A DNA stretch of 64,000 nt from Methylacidiphilales bacterium (GTDB taxonomy: Bacteria > Verrucomicrobiota > Verrucomicrobiia > Methylacidiphilales > UBA1321): assembly GCA_021272165.1 (NCBI GenBank), contig JAJSLK010000061.1:99604-163603 (forward strand). Direction: 5' to 3'. Shown here one piece after another: positions 33,896 to 43,909 of this stretch; position 1 is the stretch's first letter, and every line of letters starts with the position of its first letter. The notes under the pieces were generated by a model that was not told where the DNA came from, ran no database searches, and was given only the letters and a program-made list of their open reading frames with translations. A program made the position numbers and the translations under genes.

Positions 33896-35126
33896 AGCGG
33901 ACGATTTCGGAGAAGTGGCGGACGAACTGGCGGGCGATGGCGTCAGGGGAATATTCGTGGATGAGGCGGTGCGAAAGCCGGCGGGCATTGGCGGCGTAGC
34001 TGCCCGCGGAGGCAAGAGAGGAATCGATGGCGCGGGCGAGGGCGGCGGAATCGCCGGGTTCGACGACGAGGCCGCAGTCGTGCTCGCGGACAATCGGCCA
34101 CGCACCGACGGTGTGCGTGGTGACGACGGGACGACCGAGGACGAGGCATTCGACGAGCGCGCGGGAAAATTCGTCGTAGAGCGAGGGGAGGACAATGACC
34201 GCGGCCCGGCCGATTTGCTGGATGACTTCGGAAGACGGGACTTTGCCGAGGAGTTCAAGTTGAGCTCCAGGAATGAGGTGGCGCGTTTTTTCAAGGAGAT
34301 CGTTCCAGCGCCGGAGAAAATCGGGGTTTCGCTCGGTAAAGTCGCCGATGAGGGCGAACGTGACGCCGTTCCGGGCCGCTTCGGTTTGGGCGAGGGCCTC
34401 GAGAAAAACGAGGGCGCCTTTTTTCTCGTTGAGCGCGCCGAGAAAGAGGACACGGCTAGGTTCAGTGGCGGGGAGGACGGAGGCGTCTTCCGCGACCCGG
34501 AGGAACTCGTGCTGGAGGTTAGGTCCGATCACATGCGTTTTGGCGCTTAACGTTTCCACGCTGAGACCGGAACCGGCATAGGCGGAGAGGGAATCGGCCA
34601 CGAGCCGGGAGTTGGCGACGATGCGGTTGGCGTGGCGGAAGGCGAGACGAAGACCCGGTTTTTGGCCGAAGACAGGCGCGCGGTTTTGGAAGTCGTAGCG
34701 GAGAGCGTAAATCTGGACAATCAGGGGCGGCAGCGCGACGCCGAGCTGCGCGGCGATGGCGGCGGTGAGGCCGTCGGGTTCCTCGGACTGGGCCCAGAGG
34801 AGGTCGAAGGGGCCGCGGCAGCCAAGGAAATCGCGCAGGGCGAGGGCGTCGGTGTAAACCTTGCGATGGCGGTAGGTTTGCTTGGCCCATTTGTCACGCA
34901 GGCCAGTGAGAAAGCTGCGCTTTTTGTCGCGGGGAAAGAGCCAGGTTTCGAGCAGCCCGATCTGGTTTTTTTCAAGGGCCGAGACCGTGGGGCTTTGGCT
35001 GAGGACGACGACTTCGTGACCGAGGGCGGCGACGGCCTCGGCGAGCTGCCGGACGGGTCCGCCTTCCGGAGTGGTGCTGCGCCGGGCTTCCTCCCAATAC
35101 CAGCGGCTGAGTAGGAGGATGCGCAT
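33894..35126 (-). CDS. GT4-family glycosyltransferase
   Basis: A 410-residue GT-B protein. The N-terminus MRILLLSRWYWEEARRST has the usual acceptor-side Rossmann start. The C-terminal half has VLFLGALNEKKGA, then the donor-site block VIVLPSLYDEFSRALVECLVLGRPVV, in which the E-x7-E signature is preserved in part. It likely adds sugars to a cell-surface glycan. It lies between polA and the sensor kinase gene on the same strand. Confidence 0.82.
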   Translation of the reverse strand: MRILLLSRWYWEEARRSTTPEGGPVRQLAEAVAALGHEVVVLSQSPTVSALEKNQIGLLETWLFPRDKKRSFLTGLRDKWAKQTYRHRKVYTDALALRDFLGCRGPFDLLWAQSEEPDGLTAAIAAQLGVALPPLIVQIYALRYDFQNRAPVFGQKPGLRLAFRHANRIVANSRLVADSLSAYAGSGLSVETLSAKTHVIGPNLQHEFLRVAEDASVLPATEPSRVLFLGALNEKKGALVFLEALAQTEAARNGVTFALIGDFTERNPDFLRRWNDLLEKTRHLIPGAQLELLGKVPSSEVIQQIGRAAVIVLPSLYDEFSRALVECLVLGRPVVTTHTVGAWPIVREHDCGLVVEPGDSAALARAIDSSLASAGSYAANARRLSHRLIHEYSPDAIARQFVRHFSEIVR

Positions 35127-35171
35127 GGGAAAGTAAAGGTGGGACGGAGACTTTGGAAAGGGGCCGAAGTT

Positions 35172-36884
35172 TTAAAGGGGAGCCGGATTCTGGGAATCGA
35201 CGATGGGGAAGAGAAGCTTGAATCGGGTGCCCTGGCCGACCTTGGATTCGACCTGCACGCGGCTCTGGTGATTTTCCATGATCTTTTTAACGATGGCCAG
35301 GCCGATGCCGGTGCCCGATTCCTTGTAGGTGAGGAACGGGGCGAAGAGATTGGCGATCTGGTCGGAGGACATGCCCTGGCCATTGTCGCGCACTTCGATG
35401 GCAAGGCGTTCCTCGCTGTCGACTTTCTCGCGGTAGGCGCTGAGCCGGAGAGTGCCGCCGCCCGGCATCGCTTCGGTGGCGTTGAGGATGAGGTTGAGGA
35501 GTACTTGCTCGATCTGGGCGCGGTCGGCGCGGAACGGGGGCAGATCGTCTTCGATGCTGCGGCGGACGTCGATGCCGAGCTGCTGGAGCTTGTGGCGGGT
35601 GAGGAGGAGGACGTCGTCGATGATCTGGCCGGCGTTGACGGGTTCCTTGATCGGTTCGGAGGAGCGGGCGAAGGAGAGGACCTGGTCGAGGATGCGGTTC
35701 ATCTGGCGCATTTTTTCGCCTATCAATTCGGCGTCGCGTTGCGAGGTGGCGTCGAGATGGAGGCTTTCGACGAGGGCGTGGAAAAGCATTTGCATCACGG
35801 TGAGCGGATTGCGGATTTCGTGGGCAATTTCGGCGGCGAGAAGGCCGAGGGCAGAAAGGCGTTCGCTGGCGCGGAGTTTTTCCTCCATGTCGACGACGCG
35901 GGCGAGGAGCCGACCCTTTTCGATGGCGACGGCGGAGACATCGCCGAGGGCGCTGAGGAGCTTGATTTCGTCGTTGGAAAACCGGTGGCGTTGCTGGGTG
36001 TAGACGACAAGGGCGCCAAGGGCCTTTTCGGCGAAGATGAGGGGGACGGCGAGCATGGAGACGAGCCGTTCCTTGCGGGCGATGTCGATCTGGATGTAGC
36101 CCTTTTCCTTGACAACGTCGACGACGGCGATGGCCTTGTGGCGCTTGACGACGCCGCCGAGGAGCGAGTCCTCGGTGCTGAGGTTGGGCTTCTGGCGGTA
36201 GAGGGGGGTGCCGCCGTGGCAGGCGCGGAGGATGAGTTCTGAGTCGTCGTCGTTGAGGAGGAAGACGGAGCAGAGATGGGACTTCATCAGACGGTGGGTC
36301 TGGAGGGTGATCTGCTCAAGGATGTCGTCGAGATTGGTGGCGGAAATGATGCGCTGGGCAATGTCGACGAGGCTGGTGAGCTGGCGGCTTTTGATGCGGA
36401 GCTGGTCGATTTCCCAGGCGAGTTCCAGCCACTGGGCGGCCTCGGAGGCCATGTCGACGAGACGGGCCTCGTCCGTCGCGCTGAAGGCGTTGGTCTTGGT
36501 CGAGTCAACGTTGAGGAGACCGACGACCTGGCCGCGCATCTCGACCGGGACGGCCATTTCGGAGCGGATGCGGGCGCTGATGGAGACGTAGCGTTTTTCC
36601 TTGCGGACATCGCCGGTGCGGAGCGGTTTGCCGGTGGTGGCGACCCAACCGGTAATACCTTCGCCGGGGCGGAGCTTGACGCGGGTGGCGCGCTCGCTGA
36701 GGCCGACGCTGGCCTCGATGTCGAGGAGGCTGGAGTTGGGGTTGATGAGAATGAAGGAGCCGGAATCGGCGCGGGTGGAGCGGACGGCGGCGGCGAGGAT
36801 GCGGTCAAGGGCCTTTTGCGGATGGAGCAGCGTGCGCAGGTCGCGGCGGCGCAGCTCGGAGAAGAGGGTGGTGCGGTTCATCAT
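35172..36884 (-). CDS. Cytosolic histidine kinase with two GAF domains
   Basis: The 570-residue protein has no membrane segment. GAF domain 1 (about 22-160), GAF domain 2 (about 170-325), a HisKA helix with phospho-acceptor His355 in AAEIAHEIRNPL, and an HATPase domain (VLLNLILNATEAMPGGG, DNGQGM, GTGIGLAIVKK) follow in order. GAF pairs bind small molecules or sense redox state. The start ATG overlaps the glnD stop by 4 bp (ATGA), so kinase and nitrogen sensor are made together. No response regulator gene is adjacent. NtrB-like duty in nitrogen control is a reasonable inference. Confidence 0.87.
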   Translation of the reverse strand: MMNRTTLFSELRRRDLRTLLHPQKALDRILAAAVRSTRADSGSFILINPNSSLLDIEASVGLSERATRVKLRPGEGITGWVATTGKPLRTGDVRKEKRYVSISARIRSEMAVPVEMRGQVVGLLNVDSTKTNAFSATDEARLVDMASEAAQWLELAWEIDQLRIKSRQLTSLVDIAQRIISATNLDDILEQITLQTHRLMKSHLCSVFLLNDDDSELILRACHGGTPLYRQKPNLSTEDSLLGGVVKRHKAIAVVDVVKEKGYIQIDIARKERLVSMLAVPLIFAEKALGALVVYTQQRHRFSNDEIKLLSALGDVSAVAIEKGRLLARVVDMEEKLRASERLSALGLLAAEIAHEIRNPLTVMQMLFHALVESLHLDATSQRDAELIGEKMRQMNRILDQVLSFARSSEPIKEPVNAGQIIDDVLLLTRHKLQQLGIDVRRSIEDDLPPFRADRAQIEQVLLNLILNATEAMPGGGTLRLSAYREKVDSEERLAIEVRDNGQGMSSDQIANLFAPFLTYKESGTGIGLAIVKKIMENHQSRVQVESKVGQGTRFKLLFPIVDSQNPAPL

Positions 36885-39625
36885 GCAGCGATTCTCTTGT
36901 GGACTTCCTGCGTGAGGGCGGTGAGGACTTCCTCGGATTCGATCCGTTTGCCGTCATGGCCGCAAAGGTAAAAGGTGTCGAGGGCGGCACCCTTTTCGGT
37001 GGTGATGCGGGCGGAGACGAGGTTGAGACCGGTGTCGGCGATGGCGCAGGCGATGCGGTAGAGAAGGCCGGGATAGTCGGCGGTCTGGACGTCGAGGAGG
37101 GTATAGGCGCGGGAGGCGCGCTGGTCGACGGAGACGATGGTGGGAAATTCGGAGATGTCGTAGGGAATACGGGGCTTGGAATTCTTGCGGGCGAAGGCGG
37201 TATTGAAGTCGAACTGTTCGACGCTCATGGCCTGGGAAAGGATTTTTTCGAAGGTGGCGCGGTCGCGCGGGTCGTTGACGACCTCGAGTTTTTCGGTGGC
37301 GACGTAGAAGGTTTCGATGGCGATGTCATCGGCGCGGGTGAAGATGTCGGCCTTGAGAATGGTGAGGCCGGTAGCGGCGAAGGCGCCGGTGACGCGGGCG
37401 AAGAGGCGCTCGCGGTCCCAGGTGACGACGGTGACTTCGGAATGGCCCTGATCGGGGAAGTGGCGCCAATGGACCATGGGCCGGAGAGCGGCGTCATCGT
37501 GGGTGATCTGGTTCTTGAGGAAGGCGTGGACGATGCGGATGTGCTCGCGGATGAGGTCCTCCGACATGGTCTCGAAATAGGAGTGGGGAAGGTTCTCGAA
37601 ATGGGCGACAATTTCGGAGGAGTCGAGCCGGCGGTCGAGGTTCCTGAGGATGCGCTGCTGGGTTTCGGCCCGGGCCTGTTCGACGACCGCGACGAATTCG
37701 GTGATGCCGCTGAGAGCGCGGGAGGTGCGGTAGTAGAGCTGCCAGAGCAGGAGGTCCTTCCAGTCGGAATAGCCGTGACCGGAGCCGGTGCCCTGGGTAT
37801 CGGCGAAGGTGAGGAGCATGAGGAGGTCGAGCCGTTCCTGGGTCTGGACGATGCGCGCGAATTCGATGATGGTCTCCTCATCGTCGAGATTTTTGCGGCG
37901 GGCGATCTCGGACATGGTGAGGTGATGATCGACGAGAAAGACAAGGGTGGAGAGATCGGCGCCTTTGAGGCGGAGCCGGCGGGCGACGCGGACGGCGTTG
38001 GCGGCACTGGCCTCGGCGTGGTGCTTGCTGTTTTCCGAGCGGCCGCTGTCATGCAGCAGCATGGCGAGGTAGAGGATGTGGGGGCGGGCGGCCTGCTGGA
38101 GGAGTGGGCGGTATTTCGAGAGAGGGGTATCGGTGGCGTCGATGATTTTGTCGAGGATCTCGATGCAGATGAGGGTGTGCTCGTCGGCGGTGTAGCGATG
38201 GAAGAACTCGTGCTGGACGAGACAGGTGAGGGGGCGGAACTCGGGGAAGAAGCGTCCGAGAAAGCCGAGCTCATGCATGGTGCGCAGGGCATGGCCCACC
38301 TGGCCCTTGCGGGAAAGGATGGCAAGGAGGGTGTCGCGGACCGCGTTCTGGTAGATGAAATGGCGGTCGACTATGTAGAGTCGGCGGCGGAGACGGAGTT
38401 TCAACTCGGGACCAAGCTCGGCATTGTGCTGCTGGGCGATGAGGAAGACGCGGACGAGGCGCAAGGGTTCGTCGCTGAAGGTGGTGTTGGAGAGGGCCTC
38501 GAGTTCGCCGTTTTCGAGAACGAAGCCGTCGATTTCCTCGCGGTGAGTGGCGTGAAAGGGGAGGTAGGCCCAGAGGTTGCGGTTGGCCTTGCCGCTGCCG
38601 CAGAGGCGGCTGCAGATGGTATTGCCGAGGTTGTAGAGGAGCGAGGTGTGCTCGTAATAGTCGCGCATGAAGGCTTCCATGCGGCGGAGAATGGTGCGGT
38701 GCTGGTAGCCGAAGCTGTCGGCGATCTGGCCCTGAAGGCGGAGGGTGAGGATGTCGCCGGAGCGCTTTTGCTGGTAGTGGAGCTCGGTGCGGACGCGGAG
38801 AAGGAAGTCGTAGGCGCGGTCGAGCTGCTTGCGCTCGGCGGGGGTGAGGAGCTGGGCGTCGACGAACTGCTGGGTGTTGTCGAGGTCGCGCTTGACCTTG
38901 CCGACCCAGATGAGGTTCTGGTAGTCGCGCAGGCCGCCGCAGCCGTTTTTGACGTTGGGTTCCTGGAGAAAGACGGTGTTGCCGGCCTTTTGGTGGCGCT
39001 CGCGCTGGTCGCCGACGCGCCATTCGAGGAATTGGCGCTCATGGCCCTGAATGCAGCGGCGGGTGAAGGTGCGGCCGAATTCCTCGTAGAGCGATTCGTC
39101 GCCGGAGAGATAACGCGCTTCGAGGAGGGAGGTCTTGGTGCGCAGGTCGCTGTTGGCCTGGGTGACGACTTCCTCCATGGTGCGGGTGGCATGGCCGACC
39201 TGAAAGCCGATGTCCCAGAGCATATAGAGGATGTGCTGGACGATGTCGTTGACCTGGGCGGCGTTTTTGGCCTGGTCGTCGGGGTAGAGAAAGAGGATGT
39301 CGATGTCGCTGTAGGGATTGAGTTCGCCGCGGCCGAATCCGCCGACGGCCAGGAGGGTGATGCGGGGCGTTTTTTCCGGCTGGAGGCGCTGATGGGTTTC
39401 CCAGGCATTGGCCCAGAGATGGCGGAGCATGACGGTGATGACGTCGGCGCGTTTCTGGCAGAGGATGCGCCCGCCTTCGCCATGCTTATGCTCGAGTTTG
39501 AGGCGGTGCTCCTCGAGCCTCAGGAACCGGCGATAGATGTCGAGCAGGTCAGTGGGTCTCAAATGGGACTGGTTGACCAATTCGCGTTCGGCATGTCGCA
39601 GGACCTTTTCGAGGTGGACCGGCAT
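36881..39625 (-). CDS. glnD: [Protein-PII] uridylyltransferase/uridylyl-removing enzyme GlnD
   Basis: GlnD senses glutamine and modifies PII proteins. The 914-residue product has the nucleotidyltransferase motif GGFGRGELNPYSDID (95-109), then GGLRDYQNLIWV, an HD hydrolase domain (LLHDSGRSENSKHHAEAS) and two C-terminal ACT domains (VTWDRERLFARVTGAFAATG and LLDVQTADYPGLLYRIACAI). Length and order match bacterial GlnD. It is divergent from pdxJ and overlaps the downstream GAF kinase by 4 bp. Confidence 0.94.
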   Translation of the reverse strand: MPVHLEKVLRHAERELVNQSHLRPTDLLDIYRRFLRLEEHRLKLEHKHGEGGRILCQKRADVITVMLRHLWANAWETHQRLQPEKTPRITLLAVGGFGRGELNPYSDIDILFLYPDDQAKNAAQVNDIVQHILYMLWDIGFQVGHATRTMEEVVTQANSDLRTKTSLLEARYLSGDESLYEEFGRTFTRRCIQGHERQFLEWRVGDQRERHQKAGNTVFLQEPNVKNGCGGLRDYQNLIWVGKVKRDLDNTQQFVDAQLLTPAERKQLDRAYDFLLRVRTELHYQQKRSGDILTLRLQGQIADSFGYQHRTILRRMEAFMRDYYEHTSLLYNLGNTICSRLCGSGKANRNLWAYLPFHATHREEIDGFVLENGELEALSNTTFSDEPLRLVRVFLIAQQHNAELGPELKLRLRRRLYIVDRHFIYQNAVRDTLLAILSRKGQVGHALRTMHELGFLGRFFPEFRPLTCLVQHEFFHRYTADEHTLICIEILDKIIDATDTPLSKYRPLLQQAARPHILYLAMLLHDSGRSENSKHHAEASAANAVRVARRLRLKGADLSTLVFLVDHHLTMSEIARRKNLDDEETIIEFARIVQTQERLDLLMLLTFADTQGTGSGHGYSDWKDLLLWQLYYRTSRALSGITEFVAVVEQARAETQQRILRNLDRRLDSSEIVAHFENLPHSYFETMSEDLIREHIRIVHAFLKNQITHDDAALRPMVHWRHFPDQGHSEVTVVTWDRERLFARVTGAFAATGLTILKADIFTRADDIAIETFYVATEKLEVVNDPRDRATFEKILSQAMSVEQFDFNTAFARKNSKPRIPYDISEFPTIVSVDQRASRAYTLLDVQTADYPGLLYRIACAIADTGLNLVSARITTEKGAALDTFYLCGHDGKRIESEEVLTALTQEVHKRIAA

Positions 39626-39720
39626 GGAGGGAACTTAAGGGCAGTCACAAAAATAGTCGAGGGACAGCCTCGGGATATTTTATCGCCAGCGGCGGCGGCT
39701 TTTCGGATAATCCGGCGTCT

Positions 39721-40485
39721 ATGCTTTATCTCGGCCTGAATATTGATCACGCGGCGACGCTACGCGAGGCCCGTTACCGGAACTGGAAGAAGGGTCTTTC
39801 GCCGGAGCCAAATGTGGTGGATGCGGCGCGGATGGCGCAGAAGGCGGGCGCGGACGCGATCACGGTGCATCTGCGCGAGGATCGGCGGCATATCCAGGAG
39901 GCCGATGTGCGGGTGCTTTCGCGGATTCTTTCAATTCCGCTGAACCTGGAAATGGCGGCGACGGCGGCGATGGTGCGGAAAGCGCTGTTTTACCGGCCGG
40001 AGGAGGTTTGTCTTGTCCCGGAGAACCGGCAGGAAGTGACGACCGAAGGTGGTCTCAAGGTTGCCGGGGACTGGCGCCGGATCAAGGCCATCGTGAAAAA
40101 GTTGAACGGAGCCAAGATCAAGGTGAGCGCTTTTGTCGATGCCGACCCGGCCCAGATCGAGGCGTCGCACCGAATCGGGGCGCAGTGCGTGGAGTTGCAT
40201 ACCGGCGGCTACGCGAACACGGCCACGCAACGGGCGCGGCGAAAGGAATTGGACCGGCATTGCCGGGCGGCGATGCAGGCCCATGGACTTGGTCTGCAGG
40301 TGAACGCGGGACACGGGCTCCACTATTCGAATGTGCGTGAGTACCTGGCGGCGGTGCCGCACCTGCATACGCTGAACATCGGGCACGCGATTCTTTCGCG
40401 GGCGATTTTTGTTGGACTGGGTGCGGCGGTGGCCGAGATGGTGGCGCTGATGCAAACGCAGGGTAACGTCCCGAATGCCGACTGA
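39721..40485 (+). CDS. pdxJ: Pyridoxine 5'-phosphate synthase PdxJ
   Basis: PdxJ condenses 3-amino-2-oxopropyl phosphate with deoxyxylulose 5-phosphate in vitamin B6 synthesis. The 254-residue TIM barrel has LGLNIDHAATLREAR (4-18), DAITVHLREDRRHI, LNLEMA, LVPENRQEVTTEGGL and the phosphate-binding end VNAGHGL..NIGHAI. All key histidines and arginines of the family appear in place. Confidence 0.96.
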   Translation: MLYLGLNIDHAATLREARYRNWKKGLSPEPNVVDAARMAQKAGADAITVHLREDRRHIQEADVRVLSRILSIPLNLEMAATAAMVRKALFYRPEEVCLVPENRQEVTTEGGLKVAGDWRRIKAIVKKLNGAKIKVSAFVDADPAQIEASHRIGAQCVELHTGGYANTATQRARRKELDRHCRAAMQAHGLGLQVNAGHGLHYSNVREYLAAVPHLHTLNIGHAILSRAIFVGLGAAVAEMVALMQTQGNVPNAD

Positions 40486-40511
40486 ACCTGGGCTAGCATA
40501 AGGCGCGCGGC

Positions 40512-41141
40512 ATGCATGGAACGAATCTCCAACGCCTGGGCCGCCTAGCCGGAAATCTGGTGGCCCATCCCCGCTACATCGGAAAATATATCGCCACCAG
40601 CCTGTCCTCACGGCTGACCCCGCTGAAGCTGCAGTTGCCCTGGTTTTCCTACGCGGCAATCGAGTTCCTGGAAAAATTTCTGCGCCCCACCATGCAGGTG
40701 TTCGAATATGGCGGCGGCGGCTCGACCGTTTTCTTCGCGCGGCGCACAGCCGAAGTTCGCTGCATCGAAAGCAGCGAAGAGTGGGCGGCGAAAATTAAGC
40801 CTGTACTCGAGCGGGAAAAAATCGCCAACGTCACTCTCGAGGTCCATCCCTTTGATCCCAACGACGTGGTGGCCTTCGGCCGGTCGCCGTACCTTCTGGC
40901 CCTGAAGGACCGATTACCTGATGTGATTGTGGTCGATGGCTACGAGGAGTCCGTCCCGCTGCGCCCGATCTGTTTTCAGCTCGCGGAAACGGTGATCAAG
41001 CCAGGCGGCATCATCATCGTCGACGATTCGTGGCGCTACCTCCCATTGCGGGAAAAAAACCGGGCGCGGCACTGGACGGAATTCCGGTCGGTGGGGCCGT
41101 GCCGGCGTGGTGTGACCTCGACGGACGTCTTTTTTTATTAG
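40512..41141 (+). CDS. Predicted SAM-dependent methyltransferase
   Basis: The 209-residue protein begins 26 bp after pdxJ. MQVFEYGGGGSTVFFARR is a class I methyltransferase motif I (E-x-G-x-G-x-S), CIESS the acidic motif II, and DVIVVDGYE plus KPGGIIIVDDSW the later strands. Substrate is unknown. Its last four bases overlap the convergent solute-binding protein gene. Confidence 0.72.
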   Translation: MHGTNLQRLGRLAGNLVAHPRYIGKYIATSLSSRLTPLKLQLPWFSYAAIEFLEKFLRPTMQVFEYGGGGSTVFFARRTAEVRCIESSEEWAAKIKPVLEREKIANVTLEVHPFDPNDVVAFGRSPYLLALKDRLPDVIVVDGYEESVPLRPICFQLAETVIKPGGIIIVDDSWRYLPLREKNRARHWTEFRSVGPCRRGVTSTDVFFY

Positions 41142-42529
41142 GGCCCGCGAAGTTGTGGGGCAGCCTGGATCCGGGGATTGGGCTTGAGCCAGGTGGGTTC
41201 GGAGGAGGCACTCGCATCCGAGCCCGAGTCGCTGATTTTTCGGAACTGGGCCTGGATTTGCGCATAGAACGATTCGCTGGTGACGCCGGTGGTGCGGGCA
41301 AAGACGTTAATTTGGTGATCGAGAGTTTTCACCAGGGGTGCAGCGCCGGATTCGATCCGGGGCAGGAGCGCCTGGCCCAGCGCCTCCTGGCAAAGCGCGG
41401 CGGAGGTGTCGCTATCGGGTGGTTTTTGCACCGTGGTCCATCCGGCATGGACCGGCTGAGCGGAGAGATAGAGGGCCAGCGCCCGCGCGGCGTCGGGTTG
41501 CGTCGACTTGGTCAGGACGGCCCAGCCGTTGACGCAGGCAATGGTAGCGCGGGCCATGTCTTCGGGCAAGACGGTCATGCCGTATTGAACTTTGGGAAAG
41601 TTTGCGGCGAGATCGGAAGGGGCAATGAGCAACGCGGATCGTTGTTGCGCGAAATAATGTCCCGGGATTTCATCCGGTTTGGGCGGAGGGGCCGCGACGG
41701 TCAGTTCCTGGAAATAATTGTGGAAGAAATCGAGCGCCCGGACCTGCGAGTCATGCGCGGTAGTGTCGGCGAGATGCCAGACGTTGAGATCGAGGGCCGG
41801 GTGGCCGGCCTGGGCGCAGAGGACGTTCCAGAAATCGAAGTTGACGGGAATCTCAAGCGAATAGATCGGCTGGCCGGAGGGATCGCTCAATTTGAGGGAG
41901 GCAAGCGCGCGGGAAATCGATTCGAGGATGTCCCAGGTCCAATGTCGGTCGGGGTAGCCGATGCCGGCCTGGTCGAAGTAGGAGGAATTGTAGAACAGGA
42001 GATCGACGGAAAATTCATCGGGCACGGCGCGAATTTCGCCGCCGACGGTGAAGGCCTCGATGCTGCGGGGAGTGGTGTCGGGTGAAGGGGTGACCGCCGC
42101 GAGATCGGCGGAGGGATCGAGTCCGGAAAAGTCGCGGGCGGAGATGAGGCAGACGTCGGGCGGAGTCGCGGAGGCGATGGCCTGGGGCAGATCGTGGCGG
42201 TAGGTGGCGGGATCGCTTTCAATGGTCAGCGAGACGGCACGGCCGGTTTCGATCTGGAAGGCATCGGCCTCCGTCTCGAGTTCCTTGCTTTCGCCCGGAG
42301 AGGCCCAGGCCATGACGCGGAGTTTCGGCCCGGGTGGGAGCTTGGGCGTGTCAGGATGCGGTATGTTCTCGGGTACGGGGACGCCGCCCGGTTCCGGCGC
42401 GGAGGGGAAGGGGCGCTGGTTGTTGCTCTTGGGAATTTCGTCCTTGGTGCGGGGAAAGGTGAAATAGATGAAAATGGCGGCGCCCAGCAGGGCCAGCAGC
42501 AGATAGATGACAACGGCTTTTTTGGGCAC
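41138..42529 (-). CDS. Membrane-anchored extracellular solute-binding protein, family 1
   Basis: A 463-residue protein. An uncleaved-looking N-terminal helix (about 5-24) lacks a lipobox. A Pro-rich spacer follows, then a sugar-type substrate-binding domain (LRVMAWASPGESKELETEAD, ..DEFSVDLLFYNSSYFDQAGI and WTWDIL). These proteins normally deliver oligosaccharides to ABC importers, yet no permease genes lie nearby, so it is an orphan. It follows mnmE on the same strand. Confidence 0.78.
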   Translation of the reverse strand: MPKKAVVIYLLLALLGAAIFIYFTFPRTKDEIPKSNNQRPFPSAPEPGGVPVPENIPHPDTPKLPPGPKLRVMAWASPGESKELETEADAFQIETGRAVSLTIESDPATYRHDLPQAIASATPPDVCLISARDFSGLDPSADLAAVTPSPDTTPRSIEAFTVGGEIRAVPDEFSVDLLFYNSSYFDQAGIGYPDRHWTWDILESISRALASLKLSDPSGQPIYSLEIPVNFDFWNVLCAQAGHPALDLNVWHLADTTAHDSQVRALDFFHNYFQELTVAAPPPKPDEIPGHYFAQQRSALLIAPSDLAANFPKVQYGMTVLPEDMARATIACVNGWAVLTKSTQPDAARALALYLSAQPVHAGWTTVQKPPDSDTSAALCQEALGQALLPRIESGAAPLVKTLDHQINVFARTTGVTSESFYAQIQAQFRKISDSGSDASASSEPTWLKPNPRIQAAPQLRGP

Positions 42530-42574
42530 AAAAAAAGATAGCTCAAAAAGCGGGGGAACTCATCTGAAAATCGC

Positions 42575-43903
42575 CTACTTCCCTATGCAAAAATTCTGGA
42601 AGAGGCGGGTGAGGATGTCCTCATTGTTGGTTTCGCCGATGACTTCGGCGAGATCGTGGAGGGCGTCGCGGAGTTCGAGGCTGGTGATTTCGAGGCCAGC
42701 CTGAGCACGCAACGATTCGAGAGCGCGGTCAAGTGAGGCGGCGGCGCGCTGGAGTGTAGCGTCCTGACGGGCGTTAAGCGTGAGGACCGTTTCGGTTTCG
42801 TCGGAGAGGCCGGCAAGGAGGGTTGATTCAATGCGGGCTTCGAGGTTGGCCAGGCCGTCGCCGGTAAGGGCGCAGAGAGATATCGCGTCGGTAGGCAGGG
42901 AAGGGTGGAGGCCAAGGTCGGATTTATTCGCGATAAGAAGAAGGGGCACGTTTTCCGGTAGTTCGATTTTCGCTGGGGCAAAGGGCTGATGAGCCTCGAT
43001 GACATGGAGCAAAAGCTGGGCCTGGGGGAGGAGAGTGCGGGCGCGGCGGGCGCCTTCGACTTCGACCGGATCGGTCGAGTCGCGCTGGCCGGCGGTATCG
43101 ATGAGGCGCAGCGGCAAGCCGCGGACGCTGCAGGAGGCCTCGATGAGATCGCGCGTCGTGCCCGGCGTGGGCGCAACGATGGCGCGGTCTTCGCGGAGAA
43201 GCATGTTGAGCAGGCTCGATTTGCCGACGTTTGGCTCGCCGATGATGACGGCGAGCGCGCCTTCCTGAAGGATGCGGCCGAGCGGCGCGGCGCGGAGGAG
43301 TTGGGCGACTTTCGCGCGGATCTGCTCGACTCGCGCGGCGAACTCGGGACCAACGCGGGGTTCGATGCCTTCCTCGGCGAAGTCGAGGCTGGCCTCGAGA
43401 TGGCTGAGGAGATCAACGAGTTCGGCGCGGATGGCTTCCAGCGCGTGGCCGAGTTTGCCCTGCTGCATGGCGCGGGCGCTGGCTAGGGCACGTTCGGTTG
43501 GCGCGTAAAGCAGATCGAGCAGACCCTCGGCCTGGGTGAAGGAGAGCTTGTCATTGAGGTAGGCGCGCTGGGTGAATTCGCCTGGGCGGGCGGCGCGGGC
43601 GCCGAGCTTGAGGCAGGCGCGGAGGATCGATTCAACGATGTAGGGATTGCCGTGGCACGAGATTTCGACGGTGTCCTCGCCGGTGAAGGAGTGGGGCGTT
43701 TGCCAGAAAGTGAGAACGACGTCATCGAGCATTTTTTCACGATGCGAGAGAGTGCGGTAAAAAACACGGCCCGGTTCCCACGGCACTTTGATTGTGATGA
43801 GCTGGTCGATGATGGAGCGGCTTTCGGGGCCGCTGAGGCGAATGACGGCGAGCGCGGCGACGCCGGTCGGCGTGCTAAGGGCGGCGATGGTGTCGGTCGT
43901 CAT
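42575..43903 (-). CDS. mnmE: tRNA uridine-5-carboxymethylaminomethyl GTPase MnmE
   Basis: MnmE acts with MnmG to modify U34 of tRNAs. The 442-residue product has the tetrahydrofolate-binding N-domain (DTIAALSTPTGVAALAVIRL and HGNPYI), the GTPase motifs GEPNVGKSS, TTRD, DTAGQR and NKSD, and the C-terminal CIGK with its active cysteine. The usual DTAGIR reads DTAGQR. No mnmG lies in the window. Confidence 0.95.
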   Translation of the reverse strand: MTTDTIAALSTPTGVAALAVIRLSGPESRSIIDQLITIKVPWEPGRVFYRTLSHREKMLDDVVLTFWQTPHSFTGEDTVEISCHGNPYIVESILRACLKLGARAARPGEFTQRAYLNDKLSFTQAEGLLDLLYAPTERALASARAMQQGKLGHALEAIRAELVDLLSHLEASLDFAEEGIEPRVGPEFAARVEQIRAKVAQLLRAAPLGRILQEGALAVIIGEPNVGKSSLLNMLLREDRAIVAPTPGTTRDLIEASCSVRGLPLRLIDTAGQRDSTDPVEVEGARRARTLLPQAQLLLHVIEAHQPFAPAKIELPENVPLLLIANKSDLGLHPSLPTDAISLCALTGDGLANLEARIESTLLAGLSDETETVLTLNARQDATLQRAAASLDRALESLRAQAGLEITSLELRDALHDLAEVIGETNNEDILTRLFQNFCIGK

Positions 43904-43909
43904 GGCGCA

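Noticed and set aside
36899..39739. Very long open frame (946 codons) on the plus strand opposite glnD; similar ones opposite the ABC exporter (25966-27855), polA and ileS
   Set aside because: They are mirror frames of GC-rich genes with strong third-position bias. Their products are low-complexity Gly/Glu/Ala/Val sequences with no motif, while the minus-strand genes carry full catalytic motifs.
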